Origin: Homalodisca vitripennis
Lineage: Eukaryota; Arthropoda; Insecta; Hemiptera; Cicadellidae
Direction: 5' to 3'
Length of the DNA stretch: 64,000 nucleotides
Assembly (NCBI RefSeq): GCF_021130785.1
Contig: NC_060209.1
Coordinates: 19,801,501-19,865,500 of the forward strand
Within the stretch, counting starts at the first letter, position 1; the number at the start of each line of letters is the position of its first letter. A program made the position numbers and the translations under genes. The notes under the pieces were generated by a model. The model saw only the letters and a program-made list of their open reading frames with translations, was not told the origin of the DNA and ran no database searches. Positions 46,530-59,618 of this stretch are shown here, in pieces.

Positions 46530-49500
46530 TTAGTATCCCACTTTCTGTATGATATATTTAAATAAATTATATTTATTTTAAATTCACAACGTCAATGCAA
46601 TAATATTACTTATTTACGCAGAGGTGTGAATTTTTAAATAGAGAATAAAAAATATAATTTGAGATAAATTGCATCATCAAAATGTTGGTAAATAAAGTAT
46701 CAAACATATTGTAAATGTAAGAAGGAAATTCAGTTTGCATATGGAAGAGCACTTGAAAACACCTGATATTACTAACAGACGGGGAATGCTCAGGACACGC
46801 AGACACTAACGAGGTTTGTGTGGCACAACAATGTTACCTCAGGCGGCATTACCTCCTCGTTTCTTTTGCTCTGTTCACTAAAAGCCTTGAATACAATTTC
46901 TTTTACTTAACTTTATCAATAATGCTTTATACGTCGTATTGAAATTAGATTGATCTGAAGATCTATCTAAGGATTTTTTGGGGGGATATTAGCCTGATAG
47001 AAACAGTCATATGGGTTTTGAACTACAAGACGGCTGATAAATCTAGGCCTAATCCGGAGTGTCGTGCTGACACTTTGTATTGAAATCATTTCAAAATTAT
47101 AGGATCCACAATTGATTTTTACGAAAAAATTTGGTATTAATCTATGTTTTCTGGACAGAGCAGTTACAGGCAATCCATAAGTAACAAGAGGTTGAAGTTG
47201 AGTTTTTTAATTTTTAATATATATATATGGAGCACTACAGATAAAATACTAATTATCTAAGAAAAACAATAATGAGACAATAAGACCTTTCTTTGATGTA
47301 CAATGGTTTACGTGGGGTGAGAAGTACAGCACCAAATGAGTAAAACATCTATATGGTGTAAACCAAATGGTAAATACAGGAACATTTAAAGAAATTCTAG
47401 AAATTTCTAGGTTGGTTTTACTTAGTTTATGTTTCCCTAAGTATTTAAAGGAAAGGAGAAAAAAAGGGAAGAAATTAAAAATAATTATAACTCCAAGTGG
47501 CTCTGAAGAGGCAAGATCATTCAGACTGAGATCTGTTGAAATACGCAGGTTTGATGAAACATGTATCTAGGTTAGAGCAGACCAGTATGCAGTATCAGGG
47601 ATATTGGTGTAGAGTGAGCTGACGAGTGATATGTAGAAATGAATAAACTCTAAGAGTTTTTCAAAGCTTGAGGTATATTTTGGTATTAAAAACATAGCCA
47701 AATGGTGCTAAGATTCGTTATTTGAGAAGAAACGTTTCTAAAAACTTCTAGTACGAAAATCCTCTTAAGATAAACCCAATAATTTTAAAAACAATTTACG
47801 AGTGGATGAAACAAACTCCGTCACAAGATGGAAAGCGGAAATCTTTATAAAATAAGTTGATTTTACTCTAAATTTTCCCTATAAAATAATGGAATTAGAG
47901 TAAAAAAAGTATAAAACATGTGAGTACAAAGAAAATACGTGATGGTGAAACAGGTGAGCAATAATTTATACCTACTATTGTTTGGTGAATAGATGGGTTT
48001 TGTAGTTCCTATTGTCAGAAACAGAGTTCTCTTTGACAACAGAGCACCAGGAACTCCAATATTGACTTTTCAATGTGGCTACCAGTGGTTCTGAATCTAT
48101 CAACTGGGCTTCAACTTTGTAACTACGAGTATGTATTGTTCAATACACTTTAGGTAAGGTCAAAACCTTACTATGAAAATATATTTACATTTAGAACTAT
48201 AGAATAGAGATATTATATGGTGAATACTAAAAAGGAGTAAAGAATTTTTGTTCCTCAAGTATCAAAATTCATATAATATCGTAGTATTTTAATGATGATT
48301 AAGACAAATATGTAGGTTTTAATTTTATTCCTTGTACTAGTAAATAAGGAGAACATAATTTGCAATTTTTAATGCTATATATTGGCACATGAAGGTGGCT
48401 ATAAATAAATTTAGGAATAAATCAACTTAGAAGTTTTCAAACCAATAAATTAGGAAAGCAACCGGATACTAAGTTTCGGTCTCAATTCATTCCAATGAGG
48501 TTTTTATTTTTATGAAACTATTTAAAAATCATAAAACACAAAATCCACTTTTTTTATTGGCAGTTTTAACATGAAATGTTTTATTTGTTTCAACAAATAT
48601 TTTAGCTTAAATTTATTTAACATCAACGACAATATCACATGTAATAAAACTTGGACTGACTAAGTACTAAAAATGATATTAATTAATTACATTTTGCCAA
48701 ATCTTTGCATAAAATGCATTATAAAACAGGAAAATAATTTTCTGATTCGAATTTTCTTATTTCCTTTTTGATCAAAAGTGAACAGAAACGACCACACGCA
48801 ACTCGGAGAGTAAATAAAAGTACCTCTGCAGTCTTAATTATACAGCCGTCTGGTCTGGAAAGTTGTATCATTACGATTCGAGAACCGGCTTTGATAAAAC
48901 CTTTAGTTACTATTACTGAGAAAGATTTTCCAAAATATAAAAAATTTACAATGGTAATTTATTGAATCACTGTTTACGGAACACTACACATTTTTTTATA
49001 AAAACAGTGTTAGCTTCAATAATTTATGTTTACTGTAATAACTTAAAGTAATATACTCATGAGTTTTATAAAGAAATACAATTTTATTTATTTTACTAAT
49101 TTTTATTCGAATTTTATCAGAGGATACTACTGTTAAATTTAATGGTTAAGTTTGCTCGTTACGGTATTTATTCGATTACCTTATAATTATGACTTTTAAA
49201 TTTGTACAATGAGTTTTTATTAATACCTTGTTCTATTTCAGCAGGATCCTCCAATATTTAGCTACAAAAATACATATATTTGCATAACATACTTGTATTT
49301 TTAAACTTGATAAGAATGATAACTAATGTTACTTTTTTTTACTGACAGTTATTGTAACTAAGGACTTATATATCATTATATATCCTCCTAAATACAGAAT
49401 TTATATTTTATTTTTAACTAATTATGTGCAGTTTAACAACTTTCGTTATTTTTATATTAACAAATATTCAATTTGTAGTATTATAAAGAATGAGCATTAT

Positions 49501-50346
49501 ACGATAGTGTTGATTTACATTGCATATATGTAACCAAAAGCATGATATTTATGATTTTATTGTTAACAACATCTAAGATTAATATCAACAGTACAATATT
49601 TCATTTACATATATAAGCGTAGAATAATTAACTGCACTTAAATAAGCTAGAAAATCATTTTATTTAAAGCTGTGTACATGAAGGAACCAAACAAAAAACA
49701 ACCCACAAACATATAATTACAACACATAAATTATTTTTATAACATCTTTCCACAAAGATGACAGTATTTCCAGAAGGGTGTGCAATCTTACGGTGGCAAG
49801 CATCTTTCAGCATGGTCGTTAACACATTCATATAGATTAGTCAGACCGATCTATCATTAAGTTACAGAAATCTAGTTATCTCTTTCCTGCACATGGTATC
49901 CATATTTTTCCCACCCCTTGCTTCAATTAGTAAAATCTTATGCCATTCTCAAGTTCCGTAGGTTTTAACACTCGACAAAGCTTTAAAAATATTCTGCTAG
50001 CAAAAAGAAAGTCGTTGAAAAGCACAGTACTTAATTATACCTTTTTGAAGATATAGACCATGCCGCGACTTGTAATAAAATTGTGAAGTAAACCTTCATT
50101 ACCCAATTGAGGATAATTTTCTCACAAACCGAGATATATAAGTGTTAGTTGTTAGTTACACACACCCCTCCCCCCTCAGTCTTGACCCAATTTTACTTGT
50201 TGGTGCACAGTCACGAAACACAAAGGTACGATATAATATTTGGTAATTCATTCACTTCATGGCTCTTATTGTAATAGATAGAATGTCCCAAGTCTTCTCT
50301 TGAGTGAATGTTGACTTTAGCTCCAGTTCACCTACCTTAGTGCAAG
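46530..50346. other. Long AT-rich stretch without clear genes
   Basis: Frames at 46606-46806 and 46967-47173 (minus), 47367-47570 and 48768-48965 (plus) have no known domains. A short TA tract occurs at 47218-47228. Otherwise nothing seen. Confidence 0.5.
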
Positions 50347-51003
50347 CGTCTGAAATGTGACGCTGTCACAGACTTGACTCCTGGAGTCTGGAGTCATGTC
50401 AGTCTGAAGTGTGACGCTGTCACAGTCTTGACTCCTGGAGTCTGGAGTCATGTCAGTCTGAAGTGTGACGCTGTCACAGACTTGACTCCTGGAGTCTGGA
50501 GTCATGTCAGTCTGAAGTGTGACGCTGTCTCAGACTTGACTCCTGGAGCCTGGAGTCATGTCAGTCTGAAGTGTGACGCTATCTCAGACTTGACTCCTGG
50601 AGTCTGGAGTCATGTCAGTCTGAAGTGTGACGCTGTCACAGACTTGACTCCTGGAGTCTGGAGTCATGTCAGTCTGAAGTGTGACGCTGTCTCAGACTTG
50701 ACTCCTGGAGTCTGGAGTCGTGTCAGTCTGAAGTGTGACGCTGTCTCAGACTTGACTCCTGGAATCTGGAGTCATGTCAGTCTGAAGTGTGACGCTGTCT
50801 CAGACTTGACTCCTGGAGTCTGGAGTCATGTCAGTCTGAAGTGTGACGCTGTCACAGACTTGACTACTGGAGTCTGGAGTCATGTCAGTTTGAAGTGTGA
50901 CGCTGTCACAGACTTGACTCCTGGACTCTGGAGTCATGTCAGTCTGAAGTGTGACGCTGTCACAGACTTGACTCCTGGACTCTGGAGTCATGTCAGTCTG
51001 AAG
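50347..51003. repeat. 54-bp minisatellite, 12 copies
   Basis: Each unit contains GACTTGACTCCTGGAGTCTG, GAGTCATGTCAGTCTGAAG and TGTGACGCTGTCACA (or GTCTCA). Copies are nearly identical, with sparse variants (GGAGCCTGG, GTCGTGTC, GGAATCTGG, ACTACTGG, GGACTCTGG). Because the period is a multiple of three and stop-free, both strands are open: plus 50374-51021 reads an 18-residue repeat DLTPGVWSHVSLKCDAVT, minus 50800-50991 reads MTPESRSQVCDSVTLQTD. No start context, flanking exons or codon bias supports coding, so I treat it as non-coding. Confidence 0.95.
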
Positions 51004-51089
51004 AGAGCTAATAAAATTTAGTAGCGAATAAGTTCAAACCGAACTCTTTGTAACTTTTCAACATGAAATACACCTAGATTACAGTGATA

Positions 51090-51460
51090 AGTCTGTGACA
51101 ACGTCGACTGCAGACGCTGCACTAAGCGGCATTGAACTGGAGTTAAACTCAAAATTCACATTGAATCAACCCTTCCTACCACAGCTACCTTATGTGCAGA
51201 GAACCCCTAAAACTTTCATCTACTTTTGGAACACCTCTGCACTTAGATTGTACTTGATTTTTAAATCTAGGTGTCTCTGATATCGAAACGATGCAAACCG
51301 TTCGATTTTAACTTCTTCGACGTCGACTGTTTTGGATCTCTTCACACAGACATAACTCCAGAGTTCAGGGATCGTCTGTGGCAGCTTGAGGCACTGTGCA
51401 AAGCGAAGGGTGAATTGGAGTTAAACTCAAAATTGACAATGAATTAACCTCTTCCCTTGT
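51090..51460. repeat. Imperfect repeat flanking the minisatellite
   Basis: TGGAGTTAAACTCAAAATT(C/G)ACA-TGAAT(C/T)AACC occurs at about 51138-51171 and again at 51417-51450. Each is preceded within about 120 bp by GACGTCGACTG or ACGTCGACTGC. The segment near 51318-51380 (TTCGACG, GGATCTCTTCA, CAGACATAACTCCAGA) resembles 52772-52825 (TTCGACG, GGATTACTTCA, CAGACGAACATAACT), so an old dispersed unit may link this region to the 96-bp satellite. Confidence 0.5.
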
Positions 51461-52984
51461 CTCCTCAATTTTCAAGTAAAACAATGATCACACAATTAAA
51501 TTAATGACTAAAAATCAAATATAGGTTTTTTATACTAATTCAGTCCAGGTTGATGTGTTATTAATGGTTATAGTAACACCTTTCGAAAGCTATTTGTGAG
51601 CCCTCAGTAGCCGTAGTGGTAAAAGGCTTTGTCATAAAATTAAAATTACACAAAGCAACATAATATACATATAAATAAATACATTCCACTAGCATATATA
51701 GACAAACACAATAGTATCCCTTTATATTTTCAAAATGAATATGACCATGTTTCATTAGGTCTTTAAATATAATTAAACAACAGAATATTACCTCAGAGAT
51801 AAATTAAAAAAAAATTTTATGAATTAAATGGTTTTATCCAGCGTCATCTGCTTTTTAAAAATATTTTTACAAGTATATTGCTAACAGCGCCATAAAAATC
51901 CTATAGAAAAACACGAAATTGCTTTCAATATGATTTAATCGCTTTTATTGGTTATGAACGAAGTCATCTTATCCATAATAAATGAAAACAGGAAAGAGAT
52001 AATCGTTATACAATGTTTGTATTGTAATGCTTATGTCTAAAGTGGTTATCAAACATGTAATATTTGTCTATTACTTTAGTGCAAGAAGGCATCAATAATG
52101 AAAATCAATTCAATACACATATTTTATTTACCAGTCTATGTTATATCTATAAGATTAAAACATTACTATATATTTAATATCGTAAAAGTAATTCCTTTGT
52201 TTCTCACAGTAAAGTTATGATTGCCACTAAATTCTTATAATTAAATAAACTTCCCTCATACTGCTCATAAAATGAGCAGGAAATACTTTGTCAACACAAG
52301 TTATTACATACTTATGAGCGGCGCATGCTTCGTCAGCAATGTTGAAATAGTTGATAACTTCTTCCTGGGCAACTTTTCTCTCACATAGTTTCAAAGCTTA
52401 AAATGATTATACTATGTAAACCTTCTGCATGGTATTAAAACCTTTACTCCAACATATGTTTGTAAATTGTTAATCTACATTTCGTATAACATAATATGGC
52501 ATGCCAATTTATCATTGAACACACTTAGTTACTTAAGTGAATTAAATACATCGCTTAAGACAGTTACATTGAAAGGCCAATTAAAACTTTAACTAACTTA
52601 TATACGAAAGACTGGTTGTTGGTTATGTATATCCTTCTTAGCCAATAAACTCCATCATATTAGTCAATTTTTCCGGTAAAAGGTGCTAAAGCCAATGTGC
52701 CTATAATCCAAGAACATTTGATGTAATTTGTATTAACCAGTAACGAGTAACAGAGTGTTGAGCTTCTTTTTCGACGAAATTTTTGGATTACTTCAGACGA
52801 ACATAACTATAGATTCCAGAGATTTGTTGTTTTTTTTGTGCAAAGCTGTCTGTAGGAGTATAGGACAAGCATAATGCAGACCTTGACTAAGATCGAGATT
52901 TAGTACGAATGATTACAGCTGATATATTTTCGTGTATGTCCTCAGGAGTACGAGACAAGCATACAAATACGTAAGGTAGAAAAT
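51461..52984. other. Unassigned AT-rich sequence leading into a satellite
   Basis: Nothing recognised except repeat-related motifs at 52772-52980 (GGAGTA(T/C)(A/G)GGACAAGCATA-like) that look like diverged relatives of the satellite that follows. Confidence 0.45.
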
Positions 52985-54000
52985 GTTTGATTTGTCAAAA
53001 TAGTAAATCTTTTGTAAGGCAAATTTGTCATAAGGAGTAAGGAATAGCGTTTAAAACTGGATCTTGATGATATTTGAGATACCAGACGAATAATTGCAGA
53101 TTTCTTTGTGTAAGAGAGATTTGTCATAAGGATTAAGGAATAACATCTAAAACTGGATCTTGACGATATTTGAGATACCAGACGAATAATTGCAGATTTC
53201 TTTGTGTAAGAAAGATTTGTCATAAGGATTAAGGAATAGCGTCTAAAACTGGATCTGGACGATATTTGAGATACCAGACGAATAATTGCAGATTTCTTTG
53301 TGTAAGAGAGATTTGTCATAAGGATTAAGGAATAACATCTGAAACTGGATCTGGACGATATTTGAGATGCCAGACGAATAATTGCAGATTTCTTTGTGTA
53401 AGAGAGATTTGTCATAAGGAGTAAGGAATAGCGTTTAAAACTGGATCTTGATGATATTTGAGATACCAGACGAATAATTGCAGATTTCTTTGTGTAAGAG
53501 AGATTTGTCATAAGGATTAAGGAATAACATCTATGGATCTTGACGATATTTGAGATACCAGACGAATAATTGCAGATTTCTTTGTGTAAGAAAGATTTGT
53601 CATAAGGATTAAGGAATAGCGTCTAAAACTGGATCTGGACGATATTTTACCAGACGAATAATTGCAGACGAATAGCGACTGGATCTTGACGATATTTGAG
53701 ATACCAGACGAATAATTGCAGATTTCTTTGTGTAAGAGAGATTTGTCATAAGGATTAAGGAATAACATCTGAAACTGGATCTGGACGATATTTGAGATGC
53801 CAGACGAATAATTGCAGATTTCTTTGTGTAAGACAAATTTGTCATAAGAATTAAGGAATAGCGTCTAAAACTGGATCTTGACGATATTTGAGATGCCAGA
53901 CGAATACTTACAGATTTTTAATGTAAGACTAATTTGTTATATTGAGTAAGGAATATCGTCCAAGCTCGGATCTTGACAATGTTTGCAATATCAGACAAAT
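52985..54000. repeat. 96-bp satellite, about ten units, with higher-order structure
   Basis: CATAAGGA(G/T)TAAGGAATA recurs at 53029, 53125, 53221, 53317, 53413, 53509, 53601, 53747 and 53843, with a diverged copy at 53938. The basic period is exactly 96 bp; one 92-bp and one rearranged 146-bp interval break it. Sequence variants order the units as A-B-C-D-A-B-C-D-E (see findings). Because 96 is a multiple of three, minus-strand frames (52942-53511, 53517-53768, 53609-53845) read a 32-residue repeat MTNLSYTKKSAIIRLVSQIS then SRSSFRRYSLIL. I consider these by-products. Confidence 0.95.
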
Positions 54001-57000
54001 TATCACAGATCCATCTGTCCAACGATTTGGCGCCTCGTAAAGAACCCGTCCAAGACAAAATAGTTTCGGACAAATGTTAAAAGCATCCCAGAAAACTTGT
54101 TCATATATTACATAATTTTTATTTTCATTAATTTAAAGCGGCCACCACATTGAAATTAAATAGCCTACCAGGTTGGCCAAAGAATTCAGCCGAGATACTA
54201 TTTTCTGTACCTAGTTTGAACTTTATTCTGTTTTACTATATTCATATAACCTTTCTAGATACAATAAATTCCTAATTAAAAAATGTTTAGTAAATGTTAT
54301 AAACATTCCAGAATACTTTTCTTCTTTTATAGAGTGAACTGTGTTAATTTTTTTTAACTTTGAACGACCGCCTTATAAAAACAGTTAGATATTTACAAAA
54401 TAAATTCTTTTGGGGTGGTACTTCGATCTGTGGTTCTGTTTGGTGAAGTAAAGGAGACATATATGTAAATGCTACCATAAGGACAGTGGCCTTATTTTTG
54501 TGTCCAACATCTTCCCACATTTTCTATAAATTAGAAAGCATTGCATTATTATAATTACTAAAGGTGCTTCTAACAGTGCAAGAACCTTAAATTTACATGT
54601 TTCTATGTTTATTAAATTATTATGCAAGCACAAAGAGAGTATTAGTGTTTGTACACACGCTCATGCCTTGTCTGAAAATCTGTATTCGCATTACTCCACC
54701 TTATGTTATGTTATATGGTGCTTTAGTGGATGCTGTAATTAGGAAGGGAATGACACTAGACCTTCGATAATACATCCGTATATTACCTTCATCTTCTCGC
54801 TTGCAGGAGGCTATATTTTCTTCCTACCACTGATTTTACAGGAAGATATTCCCACTTTCATGCTAGTGTCTACCTGTCTAAACTGAGTGCAAGAATAAGG
54901 TACTAAACACTAACTGTACCGTTAGTAGCAACCAATAGCAGAGGGCTTTTATAGATATGTTCGTTATATCTGGTCAGTGTTTCTATTTCAATTCTCAAAC
55001 TCTGCTCAATTCTATGATGTCCGTTATTTAAGATATATCACCTTGTTTCTTAGTTCTGATAGTACGTATATTTACTTGATAAAATACTGCAAAATTCTTA
55101 AATTAACATATTTTATTTATCGATGTCTAAAACAGCATAATCTTTTATATATCCTGGAGTTTCGTGAGCCCAATCTAAAAAGCAAGGTAGTAAATGAGAA
55201 AGAAATTATAATAACGACAATAGCACAATACTAAAATGAATATCACAGATTTTGACAATAAAGAATAAAACGTTTTGGTTTGTAGTTTTTACCTTTAATT
55301 AGAGAAATACTTTTTATGTAGTCTAATAAAATTATAGTAACAGTAAAGTTCAATAAGGTTTTAGATGTTTAACTTGATGGAGTTGTTTTAATTTAAAACA
55401 TTTTTTTAAAGCACATTATGTTATTGTTGAATCAAATTTCTTACAACTTTATATTTAATTTATAAAACAGACACAACAACATCTGTGTAAAAATGTGTTT
55501 GGTTGCACCTAATGTGCAAAATATCTAATGCTATAATCCATATATGATAAAATTTATCGACCTCACAGTTTATACTTGTAACTTGAATAAACACAAGTTT
55601 ACAAGATGTCTTGTGCCTCATTTAAGTATTGTATTAAAAAATCTTCAAACAATAGAACCTAAATAAAACAACAGGTATAGAGAAAATACAGTTCTAAAAA
55701 GGATGAAGTACTACACAATGGTGAGGATCGTGCTTAGTTAGATGACACTAGAAACGAGAGACAGCAGTACATTATTATAATTATAATTACGTGCAATGCA
55801 ACCTGCACAATTCATTCCCCCTCATTCAGCGGTATTGAATGCACTCTGTATGGCTGAACTCTTGAATAACATCAGCTGGAATGCTGTGTCAGACACTGGC
55901 AAAATAAACTGTTCATTAGTATTGAAATCCGGTAAATACCGAGTAAAACACGACCATCATGAGTGGCGCTGCTTCTGTAGTGTTTTCAACAGACAATTGG
56001 TTAATGTAGTGAATTATAAACTCAGTGACTAGTACAGCTTAATGTTTGTGATGACGTCGAGATAGCAATACAATCATTAACATTTTAGCAGTTCATTACC
56101 TAATTATTTGCTTTTAATATTTGTCCAGAAGTAAAGGTCCGTACAATGTATAATGCAATTTCGTTAGTAATATCCGTGCTGAAAACTTTCTTCTAAATAT
56201 CAAATGGTTCAGGACATCAATTATCTACATTATAAGTTTTTTTAAACTAGCTTATTTCTATAAATTTCAAAGTATATACCTAGGCTCTATTTTGAGGCAA
56301 ACCATTAGATATTCATATACCATAAATCCTCGCAGATGTGAGTTTTCTTTCCTCTGGATTCCAGTAACATGTAAAAAGATTGCCGCTCATAATAATATTC
56401 TCTTTATGTTTTGACATAACCATCATTCCGTTACCCCTAGTCAGCTAAATATCTGTTAAAACTATGTAATTCAATCAAACTCTTCATTATTTACATTGTT
56501 TCAGAGAAACTCGATTTTCCTTTGGCGCCCAACTTCTGAGTAACAACGCCTAGAGACTTCCCCATCAAATTTTGCATCAGGATATGTTTAATAAACATGT
56601 ACATATGTTCCCCAATGAGATTCATATTATATTTTTTCTAAGAAAATCAGAATAACAACGGTATTTGTTATTTTTTTTTTAGAGATGTGATCGATATTAC
56701 GTTGCGACTTAGCCTTAGATACGTATGTCAAACTGATTTAATACAACGTGACGTAAAGTTTAACATCGAAGTTCAATGGTTTATCGAGTATATTGGTTTA
56801 TCGTAGTGAAAAGAAGAAGGGAATGAATACTTGTGTATATCTTTCCTAATATTAGTGTACGTAAAGATAAATTTAGGTACTTAAAACATAATTCACAAAA
56901 ATCAGATTTATCTTATGTAAAACTAACTGTACAAGTACTAAGTATTTACTGCTCACAAGGAGGACGTACATTATTTTTCTAGTGACAATTATCGTTGTAA

Positions 57001-57582
57001 AGTTATAACAGTATAATATTAAGCGATAGAAATCAATATCATATAAAACATCTCTAGGCTAAAGAGCTTTTCATTTTACTGTATTTCATAAAACCGGTGT
57101 CTTGAATTTCGGAGTACAGCAAGACAATATATTCAAAACCTGAAGGCTCTACAGTATCATTTATTGGACAATTTTCCCTTACTTCAGTGGTTTCACATGT
57201 ATGAATATATGTTTTTAAATTATTGCTTACAAAGAATGATAATTTTAGGTATTTCGGTTTACAAGATTGGCATAATAATGCCTGACAATTAAAAGCTCAG
57301 ATTCTAGCAGTTATTTGAAAACATATTATGTGTCTAGCATTTACCCACGGTTTCGCCTGCAATTCCTCTGCATTATACTGCAACTAACATTGCAACACAT
57401 GTATTTTATGGAATCGTTCCAAACTATGTCAGTAAAAATGAATCTATTTTAGACCAATTTGAAGAAACCCCAAAGTCGAAGTACTTGGCTGCCTTAGGGA
57501 AAGGGTTTATGATGTAGTACAATAGAGTAAAAATGACCACAATGCCCCTCGACAATTTTATGTAAATCAAAACTCTCATTCG
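54001..57582. other. Unassigned AT-rich sequence
   Basis: No known gene. Frames at 54977-55234 and 55796-56032 (plus) were inspected. The latter, 78 codons starting MQPAQFIPPHSAVLNALCMA, lies in a GC-richer patch and has mixed composition but no recognised domain. At 57334-57370 the minus strand reads GCAGGCGAAACCGTGGGTAA then ATGCTAG, resembling the end of the CTAG-terminated repeats. Confidence 0.45.

Positions 57583-57612
<30 letters not shown>
57583..57612. repeat. (CA)15 microsatellite
   Basis: Uninterrupted AC dinucleotides. It creates the Cys-Val-rich start of the minus-strand frame at 57424-57606, which is an artefact. Confidence 0.95.
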
Positions 57613-57614
<2 letters not shown>

Positions 57615-58468
57615 TTGAAAAGTCTTCTTATATCAAAAGACAAATAAGATGGATTTTATAACAATCTTTAAATATTTATAAGCTTTATATAATAAGTATG
57701 TATTTTGTATCTTCATCCCAGTACTGACTCAGCACTACATACTTAATATGTGCTAAAATGTACCTGTACAGTAAAAAAGTATATTTTTACAATAAATCTT
57801 TATTTTATTATCTGGATATGTACCTACTAACTCTGTACTTAACAGAGTTTTCAGAAAAGGTTTGAATAAGACGTGTTATTACTATCAGATTCACCTTAAG
57901 TTCTTTGTTTGAAGGTAATTTTTTTCGTTAAGTTTTTACACTATAAATGTAAACTACTTGAAAATAGCGGGTTAATTTATTAAACATATGTTTTTTCTGT
58001 CCAAAAATTTATTATACAGAACAGTTTATTATATTTAACAGGCTCTGTCAATTAATTATATTAGTTTATTGTAATGCAACATAAGAGACTATGATAGGGT
58101 TTTCCGCTAACTTTGAAACCAGTGGAGCGTAGCTCGGAAAAGTTTTGAAGTACCAATAGACCTACGAGTATATCGTAACGAAAGATGTTAATAGTATCCA
58201 TATAATATTTCAGTACAATTAAGTTTTCTTCTCACACTAAAGTTAGAGTTCATGTTAACGAATTCTAAGCTAAAAGTCACTTTCAAGGTTTCCGGTCACT
58301 TAGTGTAAAGAGCAGCGCTGCACTTGGTGTAATGAGGTACTTGTACATACACGCGTTCTTGGTGAAAGCGTGACACAGGTGGCAAACTTGAACCTTAGCG
58401 TTAACGTAATTTGGAAATTACTGACTAAACACATCGCAGTCAAGGACATTGGGTGATGAGAAGAGTAT
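57613..58468. other. Unassigned sequence
   Basis: AT-rich except for about 58290-58460, where both strands are open for 50-65 codons (minus 58300-58497 runs into the foldback element). No domain recognised. Confidence 0.4.
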
Positions 58469-59395
58469 ACAGGGTGAGTTTTTTTAAAGTGATCCAATAG
58501 CTAACTTTTTAATTACACGACTTAGCACCACACTTTAAATTTAGAACTTGCTCAATTTTAAGTTTCACTCAGGGATACACTTTCAAATTTTTTGAAGATG
58601 GCCCCCATTTTCCAATATGGCGGTCAACTTTAAAATCTCTTATGGAACACCCTGTATTTTATGTTGTTTTTCGATTCTACTCAACAAAATAATACATTTT
58701 TTCTTTTGAGAGTTTTTCAATATCTCTAATTGTTCAGGAGCTACGTGGGCTGGAAATTATCATAATTTTTGCCAATATGGCGGCCAACTTTAAAATATTT
58801 TATGGAACACCCTTTATTTTATGTTGTTTTTATATTCTAAACTACAAAATAAGACATTTTTGCATTTTAGAGTTTTTCAATATCTCTAATGGTTCAGGAG
58901 CTACGTGGACTGCAAGTTTTCGGATTTTTTCGGACTGATGATAAAAACTTGCAGTCCACGTAGCTCCTGAACCATTAGAGATATAGAAAAACTCTAAAAT
59001 GCAAAAATGTCTTATTTTGTAGTGTAGAATATAAAAACAACATAAAATAAAGGGTGTTCCATAAAATATTTTAAAGTTGGCCGCCATATTGGCAAAAATT
59101 ATGAAAACTTCCAGTCCACGTAGCTCCTGAACCATTAGAGATATTGAAAAACTCTCAAAAGAAAAAAATGTATTATTTTGTTGAGTAGAATCGAAAAACA
59201 ACATAAAATACAGGGTGTTCCATAAGAGATTTTAAAGTTGACCGCCATATTGGAAGTTGGCGGCCATCTTCAAAAAATTTGAAAGTGTATCCCTGAGTGA
59301 AACTTAAAATTGAGCAAGTTCCAAATTTAAAGTGTGGTGCTAAGTCGTGTAATTAAAAAGTTAGCTATTGGATCACTTTAAAAAACTCACCCTGT
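58469..59395. mobile_element. Foldback element: 452-bp inverted-repeat arms
   Basis: Left arm 58469-58920 and right arm 58944-59395 are near-perfect reverse complements separated by only 23 bp. The outer ends read ACAGGGTGAGTTTTTT and AAAAAACTCACCCTGT, flanked on both sides by AT, a possible 2-bp duplication. Each arm itself holds two copies of a unit of about 160 bp (CAATATGGCGG(T/C)CAACTT, ATGGAACACCCT, TATCTCTAAT, TTCAGGAGCTACGTGG at 58613 and 58773), so the whole contains four. The 120-codon minus frame at 58842-59204 simply reads through the palindrome. Long-TIR foldback or MITE-like element is the best description; no transposase is present. Confidence 0.9.
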
Positions 59396-59618
59396 ATGTT
59401 ACATGTTCCTTTCATTTCAAAATCTTTCGAAAAGACAGATTTTAATTGGAATTTATTGCTCCGGCTGTTCAATGTACTGACCATTGATTTTTCAGGGGGA
59501 ACTGCACATTGATAAGTAAGTTTTAAATGTGGCCAAAGATAACCTTGTTACAGTTAGTGAATAAACTGTACTCAAGACCTTCGTTGCAAGTTATTCAACG
59601 GCTGCGACTGATATGTAA
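59396..59618. other. Unassigned sequence
   Basis: Nothing recognised between the foldback element and the open frame that follows. Confidence 0.4.

Noticed and set aside
50347..51003. CRISPR array
   Set aside because: Units are contiguous 54-bp tandem repeats without unique spacers, and the window is eukaryotic.
50374..51021. 215-codon plus-strand frame with an 18-residue repeat as a repetitive protein gene
   Set aside because: It is wholly explained by a stop-free 54-bp minisatellite whose period is a multiple of three; the opposite strand is open too, and no flanking coding or promoter evidence exists.
52942..53845. Minus-strand frames with a 32-residue repeat (up to 189 codons)
   Set aside because: By-product of the 96-bp satellite. 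The frame is broken by indels in the second block without any sign of selection to keep it.
58842..59204. 120-codon minus-strand frame
   Set aside because: It reads across the centre of the foldback palindrome, so both halves encode the two strands of the same repeat.
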